From NCBI GenBank assembly GCA_958420075.1, contig CATZIM010000032.1:1-11546 (forward strand): a stretch of DNA of 11,546 bases. Reading direction: 5' to 3'. This DNA comes from an uncultured Clostridia bacterium (GTDB lineage: Bacteria > Bacillota > Clostridia > Lachnospirales > Anaerotignaceae). Position numbers and translations under genes: made by a program. Positions 1 to 7,193 of the stretch are shown piece by piece; the first letter of the stretch is position 1; every line of letters begins with the position of its first letter. The notes beneath the pieces were generated by a model. It saw only the letters and a program-made list of their open reading frames with translations. It did no database searches and had not been told where the DNA came from.

Positions 1-414
1 TGTGACCACGGCGGTTTCCCTCTGATGAAGGAAGTCATCGCTTATTTAGACGCAAATAACATTCCTTATAAGAATTTTGGGACATTCTCCGAAGAATCCG
101 TGGATTATCCCGTATATGGCAAGCTGGTTGCCCATGCTGTAGCAGACGGCGAATGTGATAAAGGCATCCTGATCTGCGGCACAGGCATCGGCATTTCCAT
201 TGTGGCAAACAAAGTCAAAGGCATCCGTGCAGCACTGTGCGGCGATGTGTTCTCCGCAAAAGCAACCAGAGAACATAACGATGCCAACATTCTGGCAATG
301 GGCGCACGTGTGACAGGCCCTGGTCTGGCACTGGAGATCGTAAAAGCATTCTTGGAAACACCTTTTTCCAATGATGAACGCCATATCAGAAGAATCAAAC
401 AGATCGAAGATTGA
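1..414 (+). CDS. rpiB: Ribose-5-phosphate isomerase B, 5' end cut by window edge
   Basis: This enzyme interconverts ribose 5-phosphate and ribulose 5-phosphate in the non-oxidative pentose phosphate pathway (RpiB/LacAB family, cytosolic). The frame is open from base 1 and reads CDHGGFPL at once, the substrate-binding motif normally found about eight residues from the N-terminus, so only about 7-8 residues and the start codon are missing. An internal ATG at base 25 would remove this motif and is not the start. Further family motifs in the 137-residue fragment are ICGTGIG (58-64), whose Cys59 is the expected catalytic base, and [12 protein letters not shown] (90-101) with the conserved His. Length fits the usual 140-150 residues. 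The stop is 14 bases before the upp start, and rpiB next to upp is a common Firmicute order, so the two are probably cotranscribed. Related LacA/LacB subunits are an alternative, but the context favours RpiB. Confidence 0.93.
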   Translation, partial: CDHGGFPLMKEVIAYLDANNIPYKNFGTFSEESVDYPVYGKLVAHAVADGECDKGILICGTGIGISIVANKVKGIRAALCGDVFSAKATREHNDANILAMGARVTGPGLALEIVKAFLETPFSNDERHIRRIKQIED

Positions 415-428
415 GAAAGGGGAAATCC

Positions 429-1055
429 ATGAGTAAATTATTCGTATCGGAACATCCGCTGATCCAGAGCAAAATGGCAATGCTGCGTGACGCAGAAACT
501 GGCGCAAAGGAATTTCGTGAGATCATCGGCGAAGTAGCTATGCTCCTTTCCTATGAAGCTACCAGAGATCTGCCATTGAAAGAAATCCAGGTACAGACAC
601 CAGTGGATGTGGCGCAGTGCCGCACCATCGACACAAAACTTGCTATTGTGCCCATTCTCCGTGCAGGTATTGGCATGACAGAAGGTCTGCTGCGGCTTAT
701 GCCCACAGCAAAGATCGGGCATATCGGTCTGTATCGTGACCCCAATACACTGCTGCCTGTGGAATATTACTGCAAACTGCCTGCCGATGTGGAAGAAAGA
801 ACCGTCTTTCTGACAGATCCCATGCTGGCAACAGGCGGTACAGCGGAAGCTGCCATCGGATTTTTGAAGGATAAAGGCGTGAAGAAGATCATTTTCCTGT
901 GTATTCTGGCTGCGCCCGAAGGCGTGAAAAAGATACAGGAAGCCCATCCTGATGTAGATATCTATGCGGCGGCTTATGATACATGTCTGAATGACCATGG
1001 CTATATTGTGCCTGGTCTGGGGGACGCCGGTGACCGTATTTTCGGTACGAAATAA
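429..1055 (+). CDS. upp: Uracil phosphoribosyltransferase
   Basis: Upp makes UMP from uracil and PRPP in pyrimidine salvage, in the cytosol. The 208-residue protein matches the family length. Visible motifs are the PRPP loop [12 protein letters not shown] (127-138), ILRAG (76-80), and the C-terminal uracil-binding segment [12 protein letters not shown] (192-203). The start is set at ATG 429, preceded by AAAGGGG at 416-422 with six bases of spacing; it gives the typical N-terminus [17 protein letters not shown] at 411 in the same frame would add six residues but overlaps the rpiB stop and lacks its own ribosome site. Leucine is mostly CTG, suggesting good expression. The gene probably shares a transcript with rpiB, and there is no clear terminator before the transferase gene downstream. 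Confidence 0.97.
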   Translation: MSKLFVSEHPLIQSKMAMLRDAETGAKEFREIIGEVAMLLSYEATRDLPLKEIQVQTPVDVAQCRTIDTKLAIVPILRAGIGMTEGLLRLMPTAKIGHIGLYRDPNTLLPVEYYCKLPADVEERTVFLTDPMLATGGTAEAAIGFLKDKGVKKIIFLCILAAPEGVKKIQEAHPDVDIYAAAYDTCLNDHGYIVPGLGDAGDRIFGTK

Positions 1056-1068
1056 ACTGGGTTCCTTT

Positions 1069-1086
1069 TTTCGGCCTTTGCCGAAA
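1069..1086 (+). other. Small hairpin between upp and the transferase gene
   Basis: A perfect 7-bp inverted repeat, TTTCGGC with GCCGAAA around a CTTT loop, can be lengthened by three T-G wobble pairs. Several Ts precede it, but no T-run directly follows; instead the next gene's Shine-Dalgarno site starts a few bases on. It therefore does not look like a standard terminator on either strand. It could be a processing or stability element of a cotranscript, or have no role. Confidence 0.35.
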
Positions 1087-1091
1087 GGGTT

Positions 1092-1096
1092 AGGAG
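1092..1096 (+). promoter_or_regulatory. Ribosome binding site selecting a TTG start
   Basis: AGGAG lies nine bases before TTG 1106. No in-frame ATG lies near the N-terminus expected for the family, so this site supports the TTG start of the TagO/WecA-type gene. Confidence 0.65.
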
Positions 1097-1105
1097 TGAA
1101 TTTTT

Positions 1106-2146
1106 TTGGTAGAGCATAACTGGTTGTTATATATTGCGGCTTTTGCCTGCGCTTTTGCCATTACGCTGGTGACAACACCTTTCGCAAAATGGCTTTCCGC
1201 AAAAGTGGGCGCCATTGACTATCCCAAGGATAGAGGGGTACATAAAAAACCTATGCCTCGTATGGGCGGCGTTGCCATTGTGCTGGGCTTTCTGATTACG
1301 GTGCTCATGGTCTATTTCTTTGACCGCAGCATGAGCCCCAAACAGTTTGCGGGCTTCATCGTAGGTGCCGGCATCATCGCGGTGCTGGGTATGATCGACG
1401 ATATGAAAGACCTGCCGGCAAAACTGAAATTCTGCGTGCAGATCGTAGCGGCGCTGATCGTTATTTTCTCCGGCACACAGATTCAGATTGTGCTGTGGCC
1501 TGTAACGGCAACATTGCAGAAATTAAGTATTCCCATTACGTTGGTGTGGATTGTTGGCGTTACAAACGCTGTAAACCTCATCGACGGTCTGGACGGTCTG
1601 GCGGCAGGGGTAACAGGCATTGCGGCCCTGAGCCTGATGGTGCTGTGCATCATGACAGGTACCACCACAGCGGTGGTGCTGACAGCGGCTTTGGCTGGGG
1701 CGTGTCTGGGCTTCTTGCCCCGTAACTTTAACCCCGCGGAAATCTTCATGGGGGATACAGGCTCCACATTTTTGGGCTTTGTACTGGCAGTAACCAGTAT
1801 TCTGGGCGTGTTCAAAGGCTATGCCCTGCTGGCACTGGTAGTAAGTATTTTCTGTATTGGTCTGCCTATTTTCGACACCATTTTTGCTATGCTTCGTCGT
1901 ATGGCGAAACATCAGCCCATTATGCAGGCAGACAGAGGGCATCTGCACCATAAACTCATCGACCATGGTTTCAGTCAGAAAAAGGCAGTACTGATCATGT
2001 ACGCCATCAGTATTTTTCTGGGACTGCTTGCCATCTTCATTGCCGTCAAAGACTCCCGTATCTTCGTGGTGGCTTTGCTGACAGTGGTGGTACTGAGTTT
2101 CATCATTTACTATTTCAATGCCCACATCAAAAATAAAAATCAGTAA
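1106..2146 (+). CDS. tagO: TagO/WecA-type undecaprenyl-phosphate GlcNAc-1-phosphate transferase
   Basis: This polytopic membrane enzyme (MraY/WecA/TagO family) transfers a sugar 1-phosphate, in TagO GlcNAc-1-phosphate from UDP-GlcNAc, to undecaprenyl phosphate on the cytoplasmic face. That is the first lipid-linked step for teichoic acids or related envelope glycopolymers. The 346-residue protein has about ten hydrophobic segments and the family motifs in order: MIDDMKD (96-102, Mg-binding Asp pair), [11 protein letters not shown] (154-164), MGDTGS (215-220) and the cytoplasmic loop DRGHLHHKL (276-284). That last HxHH-like motif separates WecA/TagO enzymes from MraY. The start is TTG, chosen by its ribosome site. 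It follows upp by 50 bases, probably on the same transcript, and a strong hairpin ends the unit. The exact sugar and the polymer made cannot be read from sequence; the symbol is by family. Confidence 0.88.
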   Translation: MVEHNWLLYIAAFACAFAITLVTTPFAKWLSAKVGAIDYPKDRGVHKKPMPRMGGVAIVLGFLITVLMVYFFDRSMSPKQFAGFIVGAGIIAVLGMIDDMKDLPAKLKFCVQIVAALIVIFSGTQIQIVLWPVTATLQKLSIPITLVWIVGVTNAVNLIDGLDGLAAGVTGIAALSLMVLCIMTGTTTAVVLTAALAGACLGFLPRNFNPAEIFMGDTGSTFLGFVLAVTSILGVFKGYALLALVVSIFCIGLPIFDTIFAMLRRMAKHQPIMQADRGHLHHKLIDHGFSQKKAVLIMYAISIFLGLLAIFIAVKDSRIFVVALLTVVVLSFIIYYFNAHIKNKNQ

Positions 2147-2192
2147 GGTTCAGAGGAATCTGCCCTTTTAGGGGCTTCTTCATAAGAAAACA

Positions 2193-2230
2193 AAGAAAGC
2201 TGAAATCAAAGGATTTCAGCTTTCTTATTT
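2193..2230 (+). terminator. Strong terminator-like hairpin after the transferase gene
   Basis: A perfect 15-bp stem, 2193-2207 paired with 2212-2226 around the loop AAAG, is followed by A and three Ts. Because the 3' arm ends in CTTTCTT and the 5' arm starts with AAGAAAG, it has the A-rich/T-rich form of an intrinsic terminator and could work in both directions. It lies 47 bases after the transferase stop and separates the rpiB-upp-tagO unit from the DnaD operon. Confidence 0.7.
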
Positions 2231-2275
2231 GATGGGATTTGATTGGGTATGTTTTCTTCTGAAGAAAGCCGCCGC

Positions 2276-2316
2276 AGTTCCCATTAAAGAAAAACAATGT
2301 TTTCTGAATGGGAACT
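2276..2316. repeat. Long imperfect inverted repeat upstream of the dnaD promoter
   Basis: Ten bases, AGTTCCCATT (2276-2285), pair perfectly with AATGGGAACT (2307-2316). The interior adds an AAAAC/GTTTT stem (2291-2295 with 2299-2303) around the loop AAT, extendable past one bulged base. No T-run follows on either strand, so it does not look like a terminator. It ends about 22 bases before the -35 box of the next promoter and would lie outside that transcript. A protein-binding site or a decayed element are possibilities. Confidence 0.5.
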
Positions 2317-2338
2317 TGCTGAGCAGGTTCCTCTTTTG

Positions 2339-2367
2339 TTGTGAAGGAATGGGTTTTGTAGTATAAT
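2339..2367 (+). promoter_or_regulatory. Sigma-A type promoter for the dnaD-dnaC operon
   Basis: A perfect -10 box TATAAT (2362-2367) stands 17 bases after TTGTGA (2339-2344), which matches four of six positions of TTGACA. Transcription would start near 2374, giving a short leader of about 28 bases with AAGGAGG at 2388-2394, seven bases before the ATG. It lies between a strong terminator and the first gene of a closely spaced cluster, which supports the call. Confidence 0.72.
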
Positions 2368-2401
2368 AACTCTGTATGCATAAAGAAAAGGAGGGAGAGA
2401 T

Positions 2402-3340
2402 ATGGCGGAGGAAATCCATATTTTGAAAGATTTTATCGAAAAAGAAGTGCCAAAAGCGCCCCCGCTGTATGTGTCCGTCTTTTTGATGACAAAAGCGGCA
2501 GAAGGCAAGACTTCAGCGGCAGAAATCGCGGAAAAACTGGAAATACTGGAAAGTGATGTGCTGAAAGCATGGCGGTATTGGGAGGAACGGGACTATTTCG
2601 CAAAAGAAGCGGCGCAGGTGTCCCAGCCCAAAGCCATCCCCTCGGAACGCCCCCAGTATTCTCCTGCGGAATTGTCCTGTTATCTGAAACGAGAGGACGT
2701 GAAGCGGCTGTTTCAGTCTGCTCAGCAGAAATTGGGCAAGACCCTTTCCAGCGGCGATATGGCGACATTGTTCAGCTTTTATGACTGGCTGGGACTGCCT
2801 TTGGAGGTCATTGATTTGCTGCTGACCTACTGCGTTTCCCGTGGCAAACGGGGGATGCATTATATCGAAAAAGTAGCCATGGGCTGGGCAGAGGAAGGTT
2901 TGGATTCTCTGGAAGCCGTGGAGGAATATTTGCAGATACGCAAGGAAGGCTATGGCGCCATCATGCGTGCTTTTGGTCAGGGAAAACGTCTGCCTGCGCC
3001 GGAAGAAGAAACTTATATGAAAAAGTGGCTGCGGGAGTATAAACTTCCTTTGGATGTGGTGGTGACGGCTTGTGAACGTACCATCATGCGCACGGGCGGC
3101 GTCAGCTTTGCCTATGCAGATAAAATTTTGCGTGAGTGGTATCAGGCAGGGGTGAAAAGTCAGGAGGATATTGCCAGACTGGATGAAGCCTTTGCGGCAA
3201 AACGCGCCCAGCAGAAGGCATCCGAGCAGCCCAGACAGACAGCGCCCCAAAGACAGAACCGTTTCATCAATTACACCCAGCGGGAATGGGACTATAACGA
3301 ACTGGAACGGCTGGAACGGGAAAAACAACGAGAATGGTAA
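2402..3340 (+). CDS. DnaD-domain replication protein with two DnaB_2 repeats
   Basis: Probable replication initiation or restart factor of the DnaD/DnaB family of Firmicutes, which remodels origin DNA and helps load the replicative helicase. The 312-residue protein has an N-terminal, probably winged-helix part (about 1-75, with a helical AAEIAEKLEILESDVLKAWRYW-like region from 39), a short linker, then two DnaD-like domains. Each ends in the family signature Y-x3-I/V-x3-W-x3-G: YIEKVAMGWAEEG (154-166) and YADKILREWYQAG (238-250). The tail is charged and basic, ending NELERLEREKQREW, a form seen in clostridial DnaD-domain proteins. The start has a near-perfect ribosome site. It precedes a DnaC/DnaI-type ATPase by 15 bases, matching the functional pairing in B. 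subtilis. The two-repeat layout could serve DnaD and DnaB roles together, so I give no symbol. Confidence 0.88.
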   Translation: MAEEIHILKDFIEKEVPKAPPLYVSVFLMTKAAEGKTSAAEIAEKLEILESDVLKAWRYWEERDYFAKEAAQVSQPKAIPSERPQYSPAELSCYLKREDVKRLFQSAQQKLGKTLSSGDMATLFSFYDWLGLPLEVIDLLLTYCVSRGKRGMHYIEKVAMGWAEEGLDSLEAVEEYLQIRKEGYGAIMRAFGQGKRLPAPEEETYMKKWLREYKLPLDVVVTACERTIMRTGGVSFAYADKILREWYQAGVKSQEDIARLDEAFAAKRAQQKASEQPRQTAPQRQNRFINYTQREWDYNELERLEREKQREW

Positions 3341-3343
3341 GGC

Positions 3344-3349
3344 AGGTGA
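3344..3349 (+). promoter_or_regulatory. Ribosome binding site selecting a TTG start
   Basis: AGGTGA ends six bases before TTG 3356. It supports TTG as the start of the DnaC-type ATPase; no ATG is available in frame near the expected N-terminus. Confidence 0.65.
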
Positions 3350-3355
3350 TAAGTT

Positions 3356-4348
3356 TTGGCAACCAGAACACAGATTTACAAAGAAATCCTGCGGGAATAT
3401 GACGCTCTGCGGACAGAGCAGGCAGCAAAGCTCCGCCAGCGGAAAGAAGAAATCTACCGCCGTTTGCCCCGTGTGCGGGAAATCGACGAAACCCTTTCCA
3501 TGTTGGGGGTACAGACCGCAAAACTGGTGCTTCTGAAGCCCGGCGATATGCAGGATGCCCTGGTGGAAATGCGAGCAAAGCAGAAAGAATTACAGACAGA
3601 ACGGCGGATGTTATTGGAAAGCATCGGCTTGACTCCGGCAGATATGGAACTGGAATATGTCTGCGAAACCTGCAAGGATACGGGCTATGTGGATAACATG
3701 CCCTGTACCTGCCTGAAACAGAAAGTCATGGATAAGCTCTATGACCAGTCCAATGTGCGGGACATTGTGAAAGTGGAAAACTTCGACCATTTTGATGTGC
3801 GCCTTTATAGCGAGCAGGTTTCCAAAAAAGAAGGCATCTCCCCCAGAGAAAACGCCATGCAGATTTTGCGTCAGGCATTGGCTTTCGTTGAAAACTTCGC
3901 CGATGGAGGACAGAATCTTTTGCTCTACGGCGCAACGGGCTTAGGGAAAACATTCCTGTGCAGCTGTATCGCCAAAGAATTGCTGGATCAGGGCTATGTG
4001 GTGCTGTATCTGACGGCAGGGCAGCTGTTCCGCAAACTGGAAGAAATCCGTTTTTCCAAAGATGAGGACGCGGAGAAAGAAGAATGGGACAAGGAACTGC
4101 TGGAAGCGGATTTGCTCATCATCGACGACTTGGGTACAGAGTTCGCAACCCTCTTTACAGCGTCGGAACTGTTCCGCCTCATCAATGACCGGAAATTGAA
4201 AAATAAATCCGTTATCATTTCCACAAATCTGAATCCCGAGGATATTACCAATCAGTATTCAGACCGCATCACTTCCCGTTTGAGAGAGTATAAAGTGCTG
4301 AAATTCTTCGGGGATGATATCCGTGTGGTGAAGAAATTCCGAAAGTGA
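3356..4348 (+). CDS. dnaC: DnaC/DnaI-type helicase-loader AAA+ ATPase
   Basis: Probable loader that delivers the replicative DNA helicase to single-stranded DNA (DnaC/DnaI family, cytosolic). In the 330-residue protein an N-terminal helical region (about 5-95) is followed by a cysteine cluster, CETCKDTGY...CTC with Cys103, 106, 117 and 119, resembling the zinc-binding domain of DnaI. The AAA+ core has Walker A GATGLGKT (192-199), Walker B LLIIDD (253-258), a sensor-1 segment IISTN (287-291) and TSRLR (306-310) with the expected arginine finger. The start is TTG, set by the AGGTGA site. It sits directly after the DnaD-domain gene and overlaps the ribosome site of the next gene. IstB-type transposon ATPases share the fold, but no transposase is nearby and the zinc cluster plus the DnaD neighbour favour the replication role. 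Confidence 0.9.
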   Translation: MATRTQIYKEILREYDALRTEQAAKLRQRKEEIYRRLPRVREIDETLSMLGVQTAKLVLLKPGDMQDALVEMRAKQKELQTERRMLLESIGLTPADMELEYVCETCKDTGYVDNMPCTCLKQKVMDKLYDQSNVRDIVKVENFDHFDVRLYSEQVSKKEGISPRENAMQILRQALAFVENFADGGQNLLLYGATGLGKTFLCSCIAKELLDQGYVVLYLTAGQLFRKLEEIRFSKDEDAEKEEWDKELLEADLLIIDDLGTEFATLFTASELFRLINDRKLKNKSVIISTNLNPEDITNQYSDRITSRLREYKVLKFFGDDIRVVKKFRK

Positions 4349-4357
4349 GGGATTGCC

Positions 4358-4642
4358 ATGAAAAGTGAGTTGTGCCAGATTCCCGGCGTGGGGCCGAAAA
4401 TGGCGTCCTATCTGGAACAGCAGGGCATCCATACCATTGCAGACCTGAAGGGGAAAGACCCTCAGGAAATTTATGAAAAAGATTGTGCCGCTAAGGGCTT
4501 TCAGGTAGACCCCTGTGCCTTGTACGTCTGGCGGCTGGCGGTCTACTATGCGGAAAACGAGGAGAAAGACCCGGAAAAACTGAAATGGTGGTACTGGAAA
4601 GACCACCCATACCCGGAAAGAGAAACAGAAAGTCGTTCTTAG
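4358..4642 (+). CDS. Small helix-hairpin-helix protein of the Cdd1 family
   Basis: A 94-residue cytosolic protein with a helix-hairpin-helix motif near the start, IPGVGPKMASYL (8-19), a fold that usually binds DNA backbone without sequence specificity. After it come LKGKDPQEIYE (30-40), DPCALYVWRLAVYYA (51-65) and an aromatic block DPEKLKWWYWKDH (71-83). This order matches what I recall of the 'Pathogenicity locus' Cdd1 family, named after the gene beside the C. difficile toxin locus; the family's function is not established. The start ATG has TGAGGG at 4346-4351, overlapping the dnaC stop, and only nine bases separate the genes, so it is very likely translated from the dnaD-dnaC transcript. 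A terminator overlaps its stop codon. A DNA role linked to replication is an inference from the fold and position only. Confidence 0.82.
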   Translation: MKSELCQIPGVGPKMASYLEQQGIHTIADLKGKDPQEIYEKDCAAKGFQVDPCALYVWRLAVYYAENEEKDPEKLKWWYWKDHPYPERETESRS

Positions 4643-4664
4643 TAAAATAAGGACGGCTTTTTTT
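4631..4664 (+). terminator. Intrinsic terminator overlapping the stop codon of the Cdd1-family gene
   Basis: An 11-bp stem (4631-4641 with 4648-4658, two G-T wobbles, six-base loop) runs into seven Ts at 4658-4664. The 5' arm contains the last codons and part of the TAG stop at 4640-4642. It closes the dnaD-dnaC operon and insulates spoIIE. Confidence 0.85.
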
Positions 4665-4718
4665 GTCGGAAAAAACAATACGATAAAGACAGGTTTCGCC
4701 AAAAAAAACAGGTATATT
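4664..4718 (+). promoter_or_regulatory. Probable Spo0A-activated spoIIE promoter with two 0A-like boxes
   Basis: TGTCGGA (4664-4670) differs from the 0A box TGTCGAA at one base and sits in the usual T-rich/A-rich flanks. TTCGCCA (4695-4701) fits the reverse form TTCGNCA. The centres are 31 bases apart, near three helical turns. A -35-like AAGACA (4686-4691, four of six matches) and -10-like TATATT (4713-4718) are separated by 21 bases; the wide spacing of sigma-A promoters activated by Spo0A, such as B. subtilis spoIIE, is the same. The second box lies in the spacer. The -35 is weak, so this rests on several modest matches plus the gene's identity. Confidence 0.5.
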
Positions 4719-4750
4719 TCCGTAAACTATGGCTATGGAGGGAAAGAGAC

Positions 4751-7141
4751 ATGGAAAAAACGGAAATTTTACTGGAAACGGAACAGAAACTGCCCCCTTT
4801 GGGGAAGGCCCTGCGTCCTGCGCCTGCTCCCAAGGCGAAACAGAAAACTTCTCTGGCACAGGCAGGACGATATGGTACCATATGGGCGATGGTGTATCTT
4901 TGGAGCGGCGGCGAGGTATTGCAGATTTTACATCCCCTTGCCATGAGCATATTGACGGTGTTTCTAGGCAGTGGTCGGGTATTCTGGCTGGCATTGTCCG
5001 CGGCGGCATTGGGCGGCATGGGAAACGGCGCGGCTTTGAAGCATGGAGCGGTGCTTTTGTCGGCAACGCTCATTCATTTGACATTGGGACGCTTTGTTAC
5101 GGCGGAGGAAACACTGAAAAAAGCCCTGCTGGGTGCCTTTGCCATGGCCTTGGGCGGATGCTTTTACGCCGTGGGGCAGGGTGGACTGACTTTCTATTTT
5201 GTAGTAGCAGGGGTAGAAAGCGCTATGGTGCTTGGCATTTCCCTGTTGGTGCAGAAAGGGGCAGGAGTGCTGTTTGCTCCGAAACGAACGGCGGTGTGGA
5301 GCCGGGAGGAAACCTTATCGGTGCTTCTGATACTGGGCGGTGCCCTGACGGGAGCGGCTCAGATGGAACTGCCTTTTTTGCAGGACAGGCTCTTTCCGGT
5401 ACTGACGGCGTTGTTTTTGCTCATTGCCGCATGGCGGGAAGGCGTTGGCGGCGGTGCGGCGGCAGGGGCCCTTATGGGATTTTTGCTTTTTGCCTGCGGC
5501 GTTGGAAATCTTTCGCTCTTTGCGGTGCTGGCTTTGGGCGGATTGTTGGCAGGATGCCTGAAAGATGTTGGCAGGCTCTTTGCTGGGCTGGCATTCTGGA
5601 TGACGGCGGTGCTGTTCAGTTTTTACGGCGAGCCTGTCTTTGAAAATAAGGAACAGCTTCTTTGGTTGGGTGTTGGCGCCTTGGTATTTTTGTTTCTGCC
5701 CAAAAAGATACTGGCAGGGGCTGGGGGACTTTGGCAGGCAAATCAGGCAAAAGACCGCTACACCCAGATGCGGGAAATGGCGGAGGAACGCTTGCGGGGC
5801 TTCGGGAAAGCCTTTCACGGTCTGGCAAAGGTATTCGGCGGCGAGGAAGAAATGAGAAAACAGGAGATTTCCGCCCTGGTGGATACGGTGGCGGAGAAGG
5901 TCTGCCAAAGCTGCGGCATGGCGCACTATTGTTGGGATGAGGAAGTGTATCGTACTTACAGTATGACATTTTCCGCTCTGTCCTGTTGTGATGGAGCAGG
6001 ACGGGTCACTACGGAACAGCTTCCGGCGTGGTTTCAGGAAATGTGTCCCCGAAAAGAAGCCTTTGCCCAAACGGTATGCACCGTTTATGAACGATACCGT
6101 CAAGACTTGGTCTGGGCAGGCAGATTGCAGGAATGCCGAAATCTGGTGGGACAGCAGTTGGACGCTGTGGGCGGTATTCTGGAGGAACTGACAGGACAAA
6201 TGGATACAGGATGTATCATTCTGGAAAATTTGCAGGAAAGTCTGACCCTTGCCCTGCGGAAAGCAGGCATCCGTGTACGGGAGGTACAGGTCACCGAGGA
6301 GAAAGGCGGCAGAGGCAAACAGGTGCGGCTGGTGGTGCGTGGGTGCAACGGCAGAGGCATTTGTCGGGAAGCTATCCTGCCTGTGGTACGAAAGACGCTG
6401 GGGCGACAGATGGAACAAGTGGATGAAAATGTGTGTCATCTGGAAGGAGAAGGCTGTGTGCTGACCTTCGTGGAAGCCCCTGTATTTGCATTGACGGCGG
6501 CAACGGCTTTTGCGGCAGGAGAAATGGGTAAGCCCTGCGGTGATGCATCCTCTTTTCTGGAAAGCGAAAGAGGGACAGCCCTTTTGGCGGTGTCTGACGG
6601 CATGGGCACAGGAGAAAAAGCGGCGGCAGAAAGCAAGGCTGCCATTGAGCTTTTGGAGCAGTTTGCGGCGGCGGGATTTTCTCGGGAATTGGCGGTGCAG
6701 CTCATCAATTCCGCTTTGCTTTTGCGGCGTGCCGAGGAAAACTATGCTACGCTGGATATTTGCAGTGTAGACCTTTACGACGGACAGGCGGAGTTTATCA
6801 AGCTAGGAGCGGTGGCTTCTTTTATTTGCCGAGGAAATCGGGTTATTTCTGTTTATGCTCATACTTTGCCTGCGGGAATACTGGAACAGGTGCGTGTGGA
6901 GAAAAACGATATGCGTCTGAAAGATGGGGACTTGATTCTGCTTTTGACAGACGGCATCACCGATGCCTTTGGAGGAGAGCGGCAGACAGCCCAATGGCTG
7001 GAGGAGAAATTTTTGCCCCAGAGCTTTGCAAATCCCCAGGACGCAGCGGATTTTATATTACAGGCGGCGCAGGAGCATTGCCAGAAAGAGCCGGATGACA
7101 TGACGGTGCAGGCGGCAAGATTCTGGAAAAAAATTGCGTGA
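4751..7141 (+). CDS. spoIIE: Stage II sporulation protein E, membrane PP2C-type phosphatase
   Basis: SpoIIE sits at the polar septum of sporulating cells and dephosphorylates the anti-anti-sigma factor SpoIIAA, releasing sigma-F in the forespore; it also interacts with FtsZ. The 796-residue protein has a short cytoplasmic N-terminus, about ten hydrophobic segments (roughly 44-317), a central regulatory region (about 330-590) and a C-terminal PP2C phosphatase. Expected metal-binding aspartates are in CGDASS (596-601), VSDGMGTGEKA (614-624), LTDGITDAF (732-740) and PDDMTV (781-786). The central part carries a cysteine cluster, CQSCGMAHYC (385-394), which I recall as common in the family. Length is near the usual 800-830. 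The ATG has GGAGGG eight bases upstream. It is a single-gene unit between two terminators, with a probable Spo0A promoter. No active-site residue appears lost. SpoIIAA, SpoIIAB and sigma-F are outside the window. Confidence 0.96.
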   Translation: MEKTEILLETEQKLPPLGKALRPAPAPKAKQKTSLAQAGRYGTIWAMVYLWSGGEVLQILHPLAMSILTVFLGSGRVFWLALSAAALGGMGNGAALKHGAVLLSATLIHLTLGRFVTAEETLKKALLGAFAMALGGCFYAVGQGGLTFYFVVAGVESAMVLGISLLVQKGAGVLFAPKRTAVWSREETLSVLLILGGALTGAAQMELPFLQDRLFPVLTALFLLIAAWREGVGGGAAAGALMGFLLFACGVGNLSLFAVLALGGLLAGCLKDVGRLFAGLAFWMTAVLFSFYGEPVFENKEQLLWLGVGALVFLFLPKKILAGAGGLWQANQAKDRYTQMREMAEERLRGFGKAFHGLAKVFGGEEEMRKQEISALVDTVAEKVCQSCGMAHYCWDEEVYRTYSMTFSALSCCDGAGRVTTEQLPAWFQEMCPRKEAFAQTVCTVYERYRQDLVWAGRLQECRNLVGQQLDAVGGILEELTGQMDTGCIILENLQESLTLALRKAGIRVREVQVTEEKGGRGKQVRLVVRGCNGRGICREAILPVVRKTLGRQMEQVDENVCHLEGEGCVLTFVEAPVFALTAATAFAAGEMGKPCGDASSFLESERGTALLAVSDGMGTGEKAAAESKAAIELLEQFAAAGFSRELAVQLINSALLLRRAEENYATLDICSVDLYDGQAEFIKLGAVASFICRGNRVISVYAHTLPAGILEQVRVEKNDMRLKDGDLILLLTDGITDAFGGERQTAQWLEEKFLPQSFANPQDAADFILQAAQEHCQKEPDDMTVQAARFWKKIA

Positions 7142-7142
7142 G

Positions 7143-7184
7143 AAAAGGCGTGGAATCACAGACTGTGGTTTTGCGCCTTTTTTT
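7143..7184 (+). terminator. Intrinsic terminator after spoIIE
   Basis: AAAAGGCG (7143-7150) pairs with CGCC plus Ts (7174-7181), and an inner stem AATCACA (7154-7160) pairs with TGTGGTT (7164-7170) around the loop GAC. Three wobble pairs can join the two stems. Seven Ts (7178-7184) follow. It begins right after the spoIIE stop. Confidence 0.85.
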
Positions 7185-7193
7185 GGATTTTCA

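Noticed and set aside
25..27. ATG 25 as the start of rpiB
   Set aside because: The frame is open to base 1 and encodes the conserved DHGG motif upstream, so the true start is outside the window.
2251..2268. Palindrome TTTTCTTC-T-GAAGAAAG as a possible operator
   Set aside because: Low-complexity A/T purine-pyrimidine runs of this length are common in these gaps, and it is far from the -35 box.
2513..3328. A 271-codon minus-strand open frame opposite the DnaD-domain gene
   Set aside because: Shadow of a gene with two clear DnaD signatures; no signal for initiation seen.
4729..5643. A 304-codon + strand open frame beginning before spoIIE
   Set aside because: It runs in another frame through the spoIIE membrane region, gives a Gly/Arg/Cys-rich product of no known type, and the GGAGGG site serves the ATG at 4751.
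5315..6439. A 374-codon minus-strand open frame inside spoIIE
   Set aside because: Composition is that of an antisense shadow (Cys, His, Gln, Ser rich), and spoIIE on the other strand has all family motifs.
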